This document shows, piece after piece, positions 45,716 to 57,146 of a stretch of DNA of 64,000 nucleotides. The number at the start of each line of letters is the position of its first letter. The first letter of the stretch is position 1. A model generated the notes under the pieces. That model did no database searches, was not told the DNA's origin, and saw nothing but the letters and a program-made list of their open reading frames with translations. A program made the position numbers and the translations under genes. This DNA is from Sorghum bicolor (lineage: Eukaryota > Streptophyta > Magnoliopsida > Poales > Poaceae), in assembly GCF_000003195.3 (NCBI RefSeq), contig NC_012878.2:44460116-44524115 (forward strand), read 5' to 3'.

Positions 45716-48700
45716 ATGGCTACTCTTGCCTCGCCATTTCCGCGCTCCACGGTGATTTGGTTTGGGAGTCTCGAGTTCATGTCTACGGGCTCCGGCTACG
45801 ACATGATCTTGCTCTCAGTCAAAGGACCAGGAGGAGCCCGCGTTACGCCAGCACGGTTGAAGGCCCCGAGACGCCCTCACCACCACGCCTCCCCGCCTAA
45901 GAAGAGGCGCGGACAGCACCACCGCGGCCCCTCTGCTTCAGCACGACCAACAACTCGTGCGAGGCAGGACGTAGGCCACAAGTCGGCAGCACCGTGTGAC
46001 GGAGCAGCAAGCGCGACGACTCAGCACCGCGCGACGACGGGAGGGGACGCGTCTCGCGCGCTCTCCCCCACCGCTGCTAGGCTACTTCCACACGGGTTGT
46101 CCACTCCAAGAGCGGCACTGCCGTTCGGATTGGACAACGCCACGGCGTCGCTCGCCAGGGCGGCATGCCCAAACGCCCAGACGTACGTAGAAAGACCAAT
46201 GGTCCTCCCACATAGCTCTGAAGCACGGCGGCCGGCGTCCGAGCTGCCGGACCTATCCCGAGTACAAGGCCTCCGTCGTCTAGGCCCCGGACGATACTCG
46301 ATCACCTCCCTCAGGCAACGATTGCTGGAGGAAGGACGTGGGTGTTTCTACGCCGCCGAACCGGACTCCGACTCCGAGACAGATAGCTATGACCCTACGA
46401 GGGAATGCTATCACATCGATGGGGCGGTAGAAACTACCGACGAGACACGGGATGCAGCTGCAGGTGGTCGAGCCCCCGTGGCGCGAGAAGACCCCAGGAC
46501 GCCTGGGGACGACGGACAGGTCGACCCCCCTCCTCAGGAAGACAGAACCGCGCAGCTTGCGCAGCTGCGGGAGCTCAAGATGAAGCTCGACGAAGACCGC
46601 AAGCGCCTCGTCCTGCTCGAGCAAATCCTCGAGCAAGACCTGCCCTACCCGCCGGGCGGAAGTGTCCGCAGACGCGCTCGAGAGGTACATCGACTGATCG
46701 TCGGCGACGCGGAGCCAGAGCAACTTGTCAGCCGTTTCCCTCAAGCAGGCCAGAATGTAGTGGCAGCGACGATGCTGCTACGTAACATGCCAGTGCCGTC
46801 GAATTCCCAGGCCCGACGCATTCGAGATGAGGTACAGACATTGCTCCAGGTGGCGGTGGTTCAACAAGCCGAAAGTTCGGCATCTCGACGACGAGGAGCT
46901 GCCATAGAGAAGCGCGACGAACAGCCTCTAAACGAAGAGGAGGTGTCAGTCCATCAACAACCTCCCCCTCGAGGTAGAAAGACCGCTCTCATCCTCCCCG
47001 TCGACAATCAACGTCGACACGACGCGCGGCACGACATCAAAGAAAATCGACGCCGCCGGCACGGAGACGCGGAAGAGCGCGGTTGTAGCGCGCATCGCGG
47101 TGGGAGATACGACAGCGACGAGGACCGGGTGGCCCCCGAGCCACCAGGCCCACGGGTGTTCAGCAGGGCGATCCGCAGCACGCCCCTGCCCAATCCATTT
47201 CGACCCCCGACCAGCATCGCGAAGTACAATGGAGAGACCAAACCAGAGTTGTGGCTGGCCGACTTCAGGCTGGCCTGTCAGCTAGGTGGCGCTCGAGGTG
47301 ATGATCGAGCCATCATTAGACAGCTACCCCTTTTCCTCTCCAACACCGCCCGTCGATGGCTCGAGGAACTCCCTGCCAATCAGATCCACAACTGGGTTGA
47401 TCTGGTCAGAGTCTTCGAGGGTAACTTCAAAGGGACCTACATACGACCAGGGAACTCATGGGACCTCAGCAAGTGCAAGCAGAAGTCAGGAGAAACTCTT
47501 CGGGAGTATGCTCGACGCTTCTCGAAGCAGCGCACTGAGCTGCCGCACATCCCTGACCACGACGTCATCTTGGCCTTTGTCTCGGGCACCACCAGTCGAG
47601 ACTTGGTGCGGGAATTAGGTCGCAATCGACCTCAGACCGTCGACGAGCTGATGGACGTAGTAGCCAACTACGCGGCAGGGGAGGAGGCAGTCGGCGCCTT
47701 CTTCAGCTCAGAAGGAAGAAAAGGCAAGCAGCCCGTCGAAGAAGATGGGACCCCTAGTCGAGGCCTCAAGAAGAATAAAAAGAAGCAGAAAGTGCGGCAG
47801 TTCCACCGGGAAGATTCCGATGACAACCTTGTTGCCGCCATGGATCGAAAGAAGCCTCGAGGCCCTCCGGATGGAGGCATCATTGACAAGATGTTGGAGG
47901 AGCCGTGCCCTTACCATAAGGGAGGCGCCAACCACAAGCTCAAGGACTGTGGTATGCTGAGAAAGCATTTCGATGGTCTGGGGTTCAAAAAAGATACGCG
48001 TGATGACTCGAAGAAAGAGAAGGCTGGCAGCAAGGAGGACAACAAAGATGACGACGGCTTCCCCGCCGTCCACGACTGCTACATGATCTATGGCGGGCCC
48101 TCGACTCAATTGACCATGAGCCAGCGCAAAAGGGAGCATCGTGAAGTCCTTGCAGCAAGAATGGCGGTGCCCCAATACCTTAGCTGGTCAAGCACTCCTA
48201 TCACTTTCGACCGAGAAGACCACCCCGACAAGGTAGTCGCCCCAGGCGTCTACCCGCTCGTCGTCGACCCCATCATCGTCAACACCCGGCTCTCGAAAGT
48301 GCTGATGGATGGCGGTAGCAGCCTCAACATCATCTACCTCGAGATCCTTGACCTCCTTGGCATAGATAGAGGGAAGCTCCAACCAAGTGCTGGCGGGTTC
48401 CATGGCGTCGTGCCAGGAAAAAAGGCGCTGCCAGTAGGTCGAATTGACTTACCGGTCTGCTTCGGCACGGCGGCCAACTTCAGGAAGGAGACCCTCACCT
48501 TCGAGGTGGTTGGGTTTCGAGGCACGTACCACGCCATCATCGGGCGCCCGGGCTACGCCAAGTTCATGGCTATACCCAACTACACCTACTTGAAGCTGAA
48601 GATGCCCGGTCCCAAAGGCGTCATCACTGTCAGTTCCTCCTTCGAGCACGCGTACGAGTGCAACGTCGAGTGCGTCGAGTACGGGGAGGCGGTCGAGAAC

Positions 48701-48868
48701 TCCACCGAGCTCGTCGCGAAGCTCGAGGCCCTAGCCGCTGAGGCTCTAGAGCCTAAGCGCCACGCGGGCAGCTTCGAGGCGGCGGAAGGAACCAAGAAGA
48801 TCCCGCTCGACCCCAACAACTCCGACGGCAAAGTGCTGACGATCAGCACCGACCTCGACCCCAAATAG
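45716..48868 (+). CDS. gag: Element Y gag-protease, ending in TAG
   Basis: Translation from MATLASPFPRSTVIW gives about 1050 residues without a stop. The N-terminal half is basic, Arg/His/Pro-rich. The Gag domain is at about 47210-47690 (LWLADFRLACQLGGARGD, FKGTYIRPGNSWDLSKC, DELMDVVANYA). A Lys-rich KKNKKKQK stretch follows, then the knuckle CPYHKGGANHKLKDC. Protease LMDGGSSLNIIYLEILDLLG is near 48302, with IIGRPGYAKFMA further on. It ends LDPK-TAG at 48866-48868, and pol follows in the same frame. The sequence context matches that in element T. Confidence 0.9.
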   Translation: MATLASPFPRSTVIWFGSLEFMSTGSGYDMILLSVKGPGGARVTPARLKAPRRPHHHASPPKKRRGQHHRGPSASARPTTRARQDVGHKSAAPCDGAASATTQHRATTGGDASRALSPTAARLLPHGLSTPRAALPFGLDNATASLARAACPNAQTYVERPMVLPHSSEARRPASELPDLSRVQGLRRLGPGRYSITSLRQRLLEEGRGCFYAAEPDSDSETDSYDPTRECYHIDGAVETTDETRDAAAGGRAPVAREDPRTPGDDGQVDPPPQEDRTAQLAQLRELKMKLDEDRKRLVLLEQILEQDLPYPPGGSVRRRAREVHRLIVGDAEPEQLVSRFPQAGQNVVAATMLLRNMPVPSNSQARRIRDEVQTLLQVAVVQQAESSASRRRGAAIEKRDEQPLNEEEVSVHQQPPPRGRKTALILPVDNQRRHDARHDIKENRRRRHGDAEERGCSAHRGGRYDSDEDRVAPEPPGPRVFSRAIRSTPLPNPFRPPTSIAKYNGETKPELWLADFRLACQLGGARGDDRAIIRQLPLFLSNTARRWLEELPANQIHNWVDLVRVFEGNFKGTYIRPGNSWDLSKCKQKSGETLREYARRFSKQRTELPHIPDHDVILAFVSGTTSRDLVRELGRNRPQTVDELMDVVANYAAGEEAVGAFFSSEGRKGKQPVEEDGTPSRGLKKNKKKQKVRQFHREDSDDNLVAAMDRKKPRGPPDGGIIDKMLEEPCPYHKGGANHKLKDCGMLRKHFDGLGFKKDTRDDSKKEKAGSKEDNKDDDGFPAVHDCYMIYGGPSTQLTMSQRKREHREVLAARMAVPQYLSWSSTPITFDREDHPDKVVAPGVYPLVVDPIIVNTRLSKVLMDGGSSLNIIYLEILDLLGIDRGKLQPSAGGFHGVVPGKKALPVGRIDLPVCFGTAANFRKETLTFEVVGFRGTYHAIIGRPGYAKFMAIPNYTYLKLKMPGPKGVITVSSSFEHAYECNVECVEYGEAVENSTELVAKLEALAAEALEPKRHAGSFEAAEGTKKIPLDPNNSDGKVLTISTDLDPK

Positions 48869-51800
48869 GAAGCTGTGCTCGTCGACTTTCTCCGTGCAAA
48901 TGCCGACATGTTTGCATGGAGTCCCTCGGACATGCCAGGCATACCGAGGGAAGTCGCCGAGCACTCCTTGGAGATTCGAGCCGGTTCCAAGCCAGTGAAG
49001 CAGCGGTTGCGCCGATTCGACGAGGAGAAGCGCAAGATCATTGGCGAGGAAGTCCACAAGCTTTTGACGGCCGGATTCATCAAGGAGGTTCATCATCCTG
49101 ACTGGTTAGCAAACCCTGTATTAGTTAAGAAAAAGAATGGGAAAATGAGGATGTGTGTCGATTATACTAGTCTGAATAAAGCATGTCCAAAAGTTCCCTT
49201 TCCATTGCCACGCATTGATCAGATTGTCGATTCTACCGCGGGATGTGAAACCCTTTCTTTCCTTGATGCATATTCTGGTTACCACCAAATAAAAATGAAG
49301 GAGTCCGACCAGCTCGCGACCTCTTTCATCACGCCTTTTGGGATGTATTGCTACGTGACCATGCCATTTGGGCTTCGAAACGCGGGAGCCACGTATCAAC
49401 GTTGCATGCTCCACGTGTTTGGCGAACATATAGGGTCCACGGTCGAGGCCTACGTCGACGACATTGTCGTCAAGTCAAAGCGACGAGGAGACCTGATCCA
49501 GGACCTCGAGATTGCCTTTAGCTGCCTATGCACCAGCCGGATCAAGCTCAATCCCGAGAAGTGCGTTTTCGGTGTGCCTCGAGGCATGCTCCTAGGTTAC
49601 ATCGTTTCGCAGCGCGGCATCGAGGCCAACCCCGAGAAAGTCTTGGCCATCATGAGAATGGGGCCGATCCGAGACATCAAGGGTGTACAGAGAGTCACGG
49701 GGTGCCTGGCGGCTCTGAGCCGTTTCATCTCGAGACTAGGAGAAAAGGCATTACCATTATATCGACTCCTAAAGAAGGTCGAGCGTTTTTCATGGACCCC
49801 CGAGGCCGAGGAAGCACTCGAAAGGCTGAAGAAGACGCTGACCTCGGCACCAGTCCTGGTTCCACCTCAACCTGCAGAGCCGCTGCTCCTCTACGTCGCG
49901 TCGACGACCCAGGTCGTCAGCGCGGCGGTGGTGGTCGAAAGACAAGAGGAAGGTCATGCGCTGCCGGTCCAAAGGCCAGTCTATTTCGTCAGCGAGGTGC
50001 TTTCGGAGACCAAGGCGCGTTATCCCCAAATCCAGAAGCTGATCTACGCCGTAATCCTTGCCCGCCGCAAGCTGCAGCATTACTTCCTCGGTCACCCCAT
50101 CACGGTGGTTTCGTCTTTCCCTTTAGGAGAAATAATCCAGAGCAAAGAGGCCACGGGAAGAATAGCAAAATGGTCGGTCGAGCTCATGAGTGAGACTCTC
50201 ACTTACGCGCCTCGGAAGGCCATCAAATCGCAAGCCCTGGTAGACTTCGTCGCGGAATGGACGGACTCCCAGCTTCCCCCGACTCAGGTCCAGGCGGAGC
50301 TGTGGACAATGTATTTCGAAGGGTCACTCATGAAAACTGGGGCCGGGGCCGGCCTGCTGTTCATCTCACCCTTAGGCGTCCACATGAGGTATGTAATCAG
50401 GATTCATTTTGCCGCATCTAACAATGTCGCAGAATATGAGGCCCTGGTCAACGGTCTCAAGATCGCTATCGAGTTAGGAGTCCAACGCCTCGACGTCCGA
50501 GGTGACTCCCAACTCGTCATCGACCAAGTAATGAAAACCTCGAGCTGCCACGACCCAAAAATGGAAGCGTACTGCAAGGAGGTCCGTCGACTCAAAGACA
50601 GGTTCCACGGTCTCGAGCTTGTCCATGTCGCTCGACGCTACAACGAGGCAGCCGACGAACTCGCCAAGATCGCATCGACCAGAGGCACGGTGCCGCCTGA
50701 TGCATTTTCAAAAGACCTTCACGAGCCATCCGTCGACCTAGGCACGGGGGCTGGCGTCGACGCCACCACCGCCCAACCAACCAATGCTGTCGATACGCTC
50801 TTGATGGTGGAAGAGTTGATGGAGATAGAACGGCGACCAGGTCGACCATTCGATTGGCGCACACCGTTCCTCGACTGCCTTATCCGCGGCGAGTTGCCAG
50901 AAGACAGGTCAGAAGCTCGTCGTATCGCTCGACGGGCCAAATCATATGTGGTCTATGGCGAAGACAACGAGCTATATCGACGGAGCCCGACGGGGGTCTT
51001 ACAACGTTGCATCACTATGGAAGAAGGCTGAAAACTCCTCGATGACCTGCACTCGGGGGCTTGCGGTCACCACGCCGCTCCACGGACCCTTGTAGGGAAC
51101 GCTTTTCGACAAGGCTTCTACTGGCCAACGGCCGTGGCGGACGCCATCGAGCTCGTACGATCATGTCACGGGTGTCAGTTCTACGCCAAGCAGACGCATC
51201 TGCCTGCCCACGCTCTTCAGATGATCCCCATTACCTGGCCGTTTGCGGTGTGGGGGCTCGATTTAGTAGGACCTCTACAAAAGGCGAAAGGAGGATTCAC
51301 CCATTTGCTGGTGGCCATTGACAAGTTCTCCAAATGGATCGAGGCTTGACCCATCACCAACATCCGCTCCGAGCAGGCCGTCCTTTTCTTCACCGACATT
51401 ATCCATCGGTTTGGGATCCCCAATGTCATCATCACCGACAACGGCACCCAGTTCACCGGCAAAAAGTTCTTGGACTTCTGCGATCGGCATCACATCCGTG
51501 TGAACTGGTCTGCAGTAGCCCACCCTCGAACTAACGGTCAAGTCGAGCGTGCCAACGGCATGATTTTGCAAGGACTCAAGCCAAGGATCTACAATCGATT
51601 GAAGAAATTCGGCAAAAAATGGGTCGAGGAGCTTTCCTCAGTCCTATGGAGCCTTAGGACAACACCAAGCAGGGACACAAAATACACCCCGTTCTTCATG
51701 GTCTACGGCTCTGAGGCTATCCTCCCCACAGACCTCGAGTATGGGTCACCTCGACTCAAGGCCTACAACGAGCAATCGAACAAAGAGACTCAAGAAAACG

Positions 51801-52096
51801 CGGTCGACCAACTTGAGGAGGCTAGAGACATGGCCCTCCTCAACTCTGCCAGATATCAGCAAAGGCTTCGACGCTACCATGACAAGCATGTGCGCAAGAG
51901 GGACCTCAACGTGGGCGACCTAGTCCTACGACGCCGGCAAAGCAATCAGGGACGCCACAAGCTGACTCCGCCCTGGGAAGGTCCGTACGTGGTAGCCGAG
52001 GTCCTGAAGCCGGGAACGTACAAGCTGGCGGACGAAAAGGGCGCAATTCTCACCAACGCATGGAACATCGAACAGCTACGTCGATTCTACCCCTAG
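48869..52096 (+). pseudogene. pol: Element Y pol: RT, two RNase H domains, integrase
   Basis: In frame with gag after the TAG. RT: CVDYTSLNKACPKVPF, FLDAYSGYHQIKM, YVDDIVVKS. The first RNase H has YVASTTQV, lacking the usual catalytic Asp. The second RNase H (50280-50670) reads YFEGSLMKTGAGAG, with Glu where T and X have Asp. Integrase: HSGACGHH and CHGCQFY zinc ligands, GLDLVGPL, ITDNGTQFTG and NGQVERANGM, then WEGPYVV. Two in-frame TGA codons (51029-51031 and 51347-51349) interrupt it, each fitting CGA to TGA. There is no chromodomain. Apart from these two changes the frame is intact, consistent with a young copy. Confidence 0.9.
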
Positions 52097-52591
52097 AAGT
52101 TCTAAACTTATGTTCCTGCTTACGTTTTGTACCAAGACTTTGTAAACGAATGAATGAATAAATAAAGTCTTTCCCTCGAAACAATTCTTCTTTCTTTGCG
52201 CCGAGAAGATTAATAAGTCACGATCTCGACGTTAAAAGGGGGCGCCGACTATGACCCATCATAGTCAGCACCCCCTCGGGGGCTACCAGGGGGACGACAC
52301 CCCCCCCGAGTATCGAAAAAACCAAGAAGTTTTCTTTTCTTACGTAGTAAACCTTGCACGGTTCGAGTAGCTAAGGCACCTCGAGCCCCTCAAAGGCCGA
52401 GGGACAACGAGCTGGAGAACTCCTGCGCCCCCGAGCTACGGAAACTCTACTCGCTTCCCCACCATTGAAGTGATCGAGGTGGTCTTTTACGAAAAATCGA
52501 GCAAGGGATACAAACGTAGGCGCAAAGAGAAACGAAAGCATCAAGCGGAAAGACAAAATAAGCATCTAACAATTACGAAAGTGATACAGCA
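52097..52591. other. Spacer between convergent pol and antisense gene in Y
   Basis: Contains an AATAAATAAAG stretch (about 52155) compatible with sense polyadenylation. It also has a C/G-rich tract with CTCGGGGGCTAC at 52275-52286, identical to the polypurine-tract sequence at the 3' LTR. No ORF. Confidence 0.6.
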
Positions 52592-55500
52592 TCAGTTACC
52601 CACAGAATTAACAAAGTATTGTACAAGGGGCCTCAGGCGCCCTGAGCAGGCTCGCAGGCCTCGGTCCGCGGCACGATCCTCACCGCCCTCGCCTCCGCCC
52701 GAGCTAGCCTCAGGAGGGAGCACCTCAGGCTCGAAAAGCTTGGCCAACCTTTCCCCAGGAGCCTCCGCGTCGTCGATCAAGGCATGGAGCCTCTCCTCGT
52801 TCTCCACGTCGGTCTTGGAGATGTCGGTGACGAAGCCATGGGACACCACCTCCATGTCGTAGGAGAAGCCCGAGCAGACAACCGCCATCGCCCGCTTCAC
52901 CCCGATGTGGAGGGCGTCCCGCACCCGATCTCGCAGCGTCGCGCCCATGTAGCACAACTGGTCGACCAGGGCGTCGCCTCGAGCGTCCTCCCTTGACTCA
53001 TCCATAGGCTCGACCTCCCAAGAGGTTGAGAGATCACTTATCGCCGTCCGTACTCGACGGTTCAAAGCAACCTCCGCCTCGAGCTGAGCCTTGGCGTTGC
53101 GAGCCTCGGCTTGGGCGGCCAGGAGTTCATCCTTGAGCCCTGTAAAAGCCAATACAAAGAGACCTTAGGAAAAACTAAGCACACCTCGGAAAAAGAAATC
53201 TGATAGAGGAAACATACCGCGTACGGTCTCCTCGAGGGTCGTGTTCTCGCCGACCAGCCTGGTGTTGGCCCCCTCGATCTCTTTGTTGGAGCGTGCCAGC
53301 TCGGTGTTGGCAACGCGGAGATCCTCGATTGCCTTGCCAGCCTGAGCAATGGCCCCACTCTTCTCCAGCAATTCTCCCTTCAGACGCTCGACGTCGTTAG
53401 AGAGACTGCGGGATCGAGCCCGCTCCGCCTCGAGATCTTCGAGGGCCTTCTTCTTGGCTTCCTCCGCGGCGCCCCTGGCGACCTCGCCGTTCACATGCTC
53501 CACCTTCATCTTTCGGAAGGACTCTCGGAGAGAGTCCAGGTCGGATTTAAGGAGGCCCTTCTCCTTGTCCAGATCCGCGATAACGCTCTTGTAGGACAGG
53601 GCCTCCTCCCGGGCTCTGGACGCGGCCTCCTCGACCGTAAGAGCCCGCTCCTGTAGCTGCATCGTCTCCTCCTCCGCCTTCTTCGAGACCTCTCGGGCCT
53701 CAGCCAAGGCAGCCTCCCTCGCCTTCTTCTCCTCCTCGAGTGCTATGAGATCTTTGTAAGCTTTGAGGAGCTTCTCCTGCGACTCGAGGAGTTGATCCTT
53801 GAGGAGGGGGAGCTGCTCCCAACCGCCCCTCGTGGCGTGTATGAAGCTGGACTTGATGCGGGAGGTCTCTTTCATATCCTGCGAATCAAGGGTCGGATGG
53901 ATTAGAATACGGAAACCAGAAAGCACCATGAGGATTGGAGTTCGAGAAACACTTACGAAATAAGCCGGGCCGAGCCCGTTGTTGATAACGTCCGAGAGGA
54001 GCCCCACCACATGCTTCATCCAAAGGCGGAGCTCCTCGACGTGTTCCCACTTCTCCGCCTCCTTCCGATCGTCGAGGAAGATGTCGGGCTCAGACGGGTC
54101 GTGGGAGGCCCGGATACGGATGCGATCGGGGCACCAGTGCTCCATCTCCCGGTCAGCCCGCGCCTTAACGCCGCAGATGAGGCCCTCGACGGTCTCGAGG
54201 GAGCCACCATGGCGCAGGAACAGGTCGACGAGACATGGGAATCGTCCGTCGTCGTCCACCGTCTTCCAGGTTCCATCCTTGGTCCCCGGTGCCCCAATTT
54301 CATCCTCCTCGGAAGGAAAGCGGTCCTCCCACGCCCGACGTTCCCGGAGGAACCCTGGGACGATCCCGTCCATGCCGTAAATTGTCCTCTTGATATCGGA
54401 CTCGGGGTCGGGGGGCGTGCGCTTCAGGCAGGCGAGTGCCACCACTCCATCCGCTCGCCCCGGCTCTGCCCGGATCGCGGCAGGTGCCCCCGGGAGGAGC
54501 CACGCCGGGGTTGGGGGGCCATACACCGGCAAGTCCTCCTCCTCGCCGAGCTCTTGCGGCTCCGGTGGCACTGGCTGGGCCGGACCTTGGGGCGGAGGCT
54601 CGAGCGGTCCCTCCTCTTGGCCCGCCTGCTGCTGCTGCTGTTGCTGCTGCGGTGGTTGCGGCTGCTGCTGCTGCGGTTGCTCCTGCGGTTGTTGCTGTTG
54701 CTGCTGCCGCTGTTGCTGCTCCTGCTGTTGCTGTTCCTCCTGCTGTTGTTGCTGTTGCTGCGCCTCATATTCCTGCGCCTGCCGCGCCGCCTCGCGCTCC
54801 CGCTGTTCATCCTCCTCCCTCTTCTTCTTCTGCTCCTCGAGGGTGCGGAGGCCGGCGGGCCACGGAGTCGATCCCGCGACGTTGGGGGTCGACGCTTCCT
54901 CCTCCATAGGGCGGGCACCCCCAGACGCTCTGTCACCATCAGACGTATCGCTGATGGTGATGGGTTCCCCCTCGACCCCCAATCGAGGGGGCTCGAGGGC
55001 TCCCTCTGACGCTTGCGTCCGGGGCGCCTCATCACGAGTCGGCGGCGACGGGGTAGGCGCGGGACGAGACGGAGCCCTCTCGACGCCGGCTGGAGGTTGG
55101 GGGCTGGAGGAGCCTACGAAACAAAGGGTAAGGGTCAGACGTTATGATAACCGACACAAGAACATCGCAACGCCCAGAAATAAACTACGAACCTGGTTCC
55201 TTGGAGGCGGCACCCGTTTTGAGCCTCTTTGCCATGGACGGTTGGGCCTGCTCAAGGGTCCGCTTTAGCCTGAGAAAAGGTTGGCATATGAGGAAAGGTG
55301 GAAGAATGGGAAGACAAAAACCGCAACATCAAAAAGGCTTACCCCACAGGGAGAACGGCTCGCCTCCTGCCACCCCGACCAGTGGGCCTCGAGCCACCCC
55401 GCGTCAGGGCTCCAGGCCCCTCGAGGGCAGGCACTGGCTTAGGCGCGTCGGTCCCCGCCTGGCGGGCGCCGGGACTGGCGCTCCTACGGCCGGCATCTCC

Positions 55501-57006
55501 TTTCTCAGAGGCCGCAGCGCGACCACGAGTTAGTGGCCCCGACGCCTGGGGCCTAGCCAGACCGCTCTCCCTAGGCACCGGGGGAGGGCGCGGTGCGTCT
55601 TGGCCCGCCTTGGGCGCGGGAGGGGTGTCGGCCCGGGGGCGACGAGATCCGCTCGGACCCTCCTCTGGCGCCTCCGTCCGGGGGGCGTCGACGTCACCTC
55701 GAGGCGGGCCCTCGAGAATCCGATCGAGGCGCGACGCCATCCCCTCGGAGTTGTCGCTGTCCTCGTCGTCATCGTCATCATCGTTAGGGGATTCTTCCTC
55801 AGGCTCCGCCCTCTGCCTGGATTTGGCTCGACGCGCCTCTAATGCTTGGCGGTCGAGGTTCTTCTTCTTCTCCCCCTTCTTTGCAGAGTCCTTGGCAGAC
55901 TTTAGCTTTTCGGCAGATTGGCGCCGTTTGTCACGATCGACCTCGTCCTCCTTTACCGGAGGCCTCGAGGACCAGACATCAATCCGACCCTGCCAAAACA
56001 AAGGTAGACTTAGAAAAAAGAGAGGGGAGAAAGGAAACCCAGAATCGAGGCTGCGCGCAAGAAGAAAGCGTACCAGATCGATCGAGCCTGCGTCTGGCCT
56101 CATGGGGAAGCCGTTAACGTGCTCCGGCTGAAAATCACCGGCAATTGCAGCCCTGACTCGGGCCGCGACTTCGTCGTCCACCGGAGCCTCGTTGGACATC
56201 CGACACGCCTCGAGGTCCCGAGATGAGACGCCAGGGCCCATCTCGTCCATCCTCAACGGTCGAGACATCAAAGGGAGAACTCTCCGGTGATGGACGGCCG
56301 AGAGGACGAGAGCGGCGGTCAAACCCTCCTGGCGAAGCTTCTTCAGGGCGTCGAGGAGGGGGTCGAGCCGAGATTGATGAGCTTGGACGATGCCGTATGT
56401 CCAATCAGCTGGACGCTCCATGATCAGACGGCCCGAGTAGGAAGGCAGGAGGTTGTCATCGTTCCGCAGGTAAAACCACTGGGAGTCCCAGCCGGCGTGG
56501 TTGGTCGATAACCCTACCGGGATGTACTCCCGCGGCCTGTCCGTCTTCCCCGTCTTCTGCACCAGATTGAGGCATCCCGCCCGCACGGGCTTCCTTACGC
56601 CCGTGGTTCCGGTGGGGGCATGGAAAAGCTCGCCCCTGTAGAGGTGGAGCCACAGCTCCCAGTGCGGCATCATCCCCAAGTAGCCCTCACACATGGCGGC
56701 GAAGACCGCCGCTACGGTGATGGCGTTCGGAGAGAAGTGCTGGAGCTCCACCCCATAATGGAAGCAGAGAGCCCGCATGAAGCAGCTCGGGGGCGCGCCC
56801 AGACCGTGGCGGTGGAACTTGGCGAACGACACCACGTAGCCCTCGGGCGGCTGAGGCCCCCTGTGACTCGCCGGCGGCGCGATCCACTCTGGCGACGATA
56901 GCGAGGTACGGCGGCGCAGCAGTCCCTCTTTCTCAAGATCTAACAACCGGCGCTCCGTCATCGACGACGGGCGCCAGTCGTCGGCAGCGACAAGTCTTAC
57001 AGGCAT
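52592..57006 (-). CDS. Antisense spliced gene of element Y (Transposase_28-like plus polyQ and coiled coil)
   Basis: Starts MPVRLVAADDWRP at 57006 with a TATA box 133 bp upstream. Exons placed by GT-AG signals are about 57006-56074, 55989-55343, 55269-55193, 55113-53957, 53879-53218 and 53141-52592. The boundary of the last exon is approximate. Exon 1 encodes the 'putative gypsy type transposon' (Transposase_28, PF04195) domain: PEGYVVSFAKFHRHGLGAP, FHYGVELQHFSPNAI, CEGYLGMMPHWELW. Then come a Lys/Glu then Pro/Arg-rich linker, a polyglutamine tract (54605-54765), a globular part (FLRERRAWEDRFP), and a long coiled coil (EKEGLLKSDLDSLRESF). Exon count and C-terminus match the truncated gene in T. 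The family's role is unknown; retention through a young insertion suggests it may be functional. Confidence 0.72.
54605..54765 (-). repeat. Polyglutamine-coding CAG/CAA tract
   Basis: On the minus strand, runs of CAG/CAA code for Gln runs interrupted by Glu, Pro and Arg (about 50 residues). Both CAG and CAA are used, so it is not a pure microsatellite. Located in exon 4 of the antisense gene. Confidence 0.85.
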
Positions 57007-57138
57007 CTCGGCTAGAGGGACGGTAGATTCACTACAGCTCGAGGAGGCGTGTGTGCGTGAGACGGCGAGAAAGCAAAGGCAACGAGAGAATAAAAGCGAG
57101 AAGGCGGAAGGGAGAGGAACGGCGGCAACGCCACGACG

Positions 57139-57146
57139 TATTTATA
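57139..57146 (-). promoter_or_regulatory. TATA box of the antisense gene in Y
   Basis: TATAAATA on the minus strand in GCCTATAAATACGTCG, about 133 bp upstream of the ATG at 57006. It gives the antisense gene its own promoter, independent of the LTRs. Confidence 0.7.

Noticed and set aside
54011..55009. Long plus-strand frame rich in Leu (and a Cys-rich frame 54390-55268)
   Set aside because: These are the complements of the polyglutamine tract and coiled coil of the antisense gene in Y, not separate genes.
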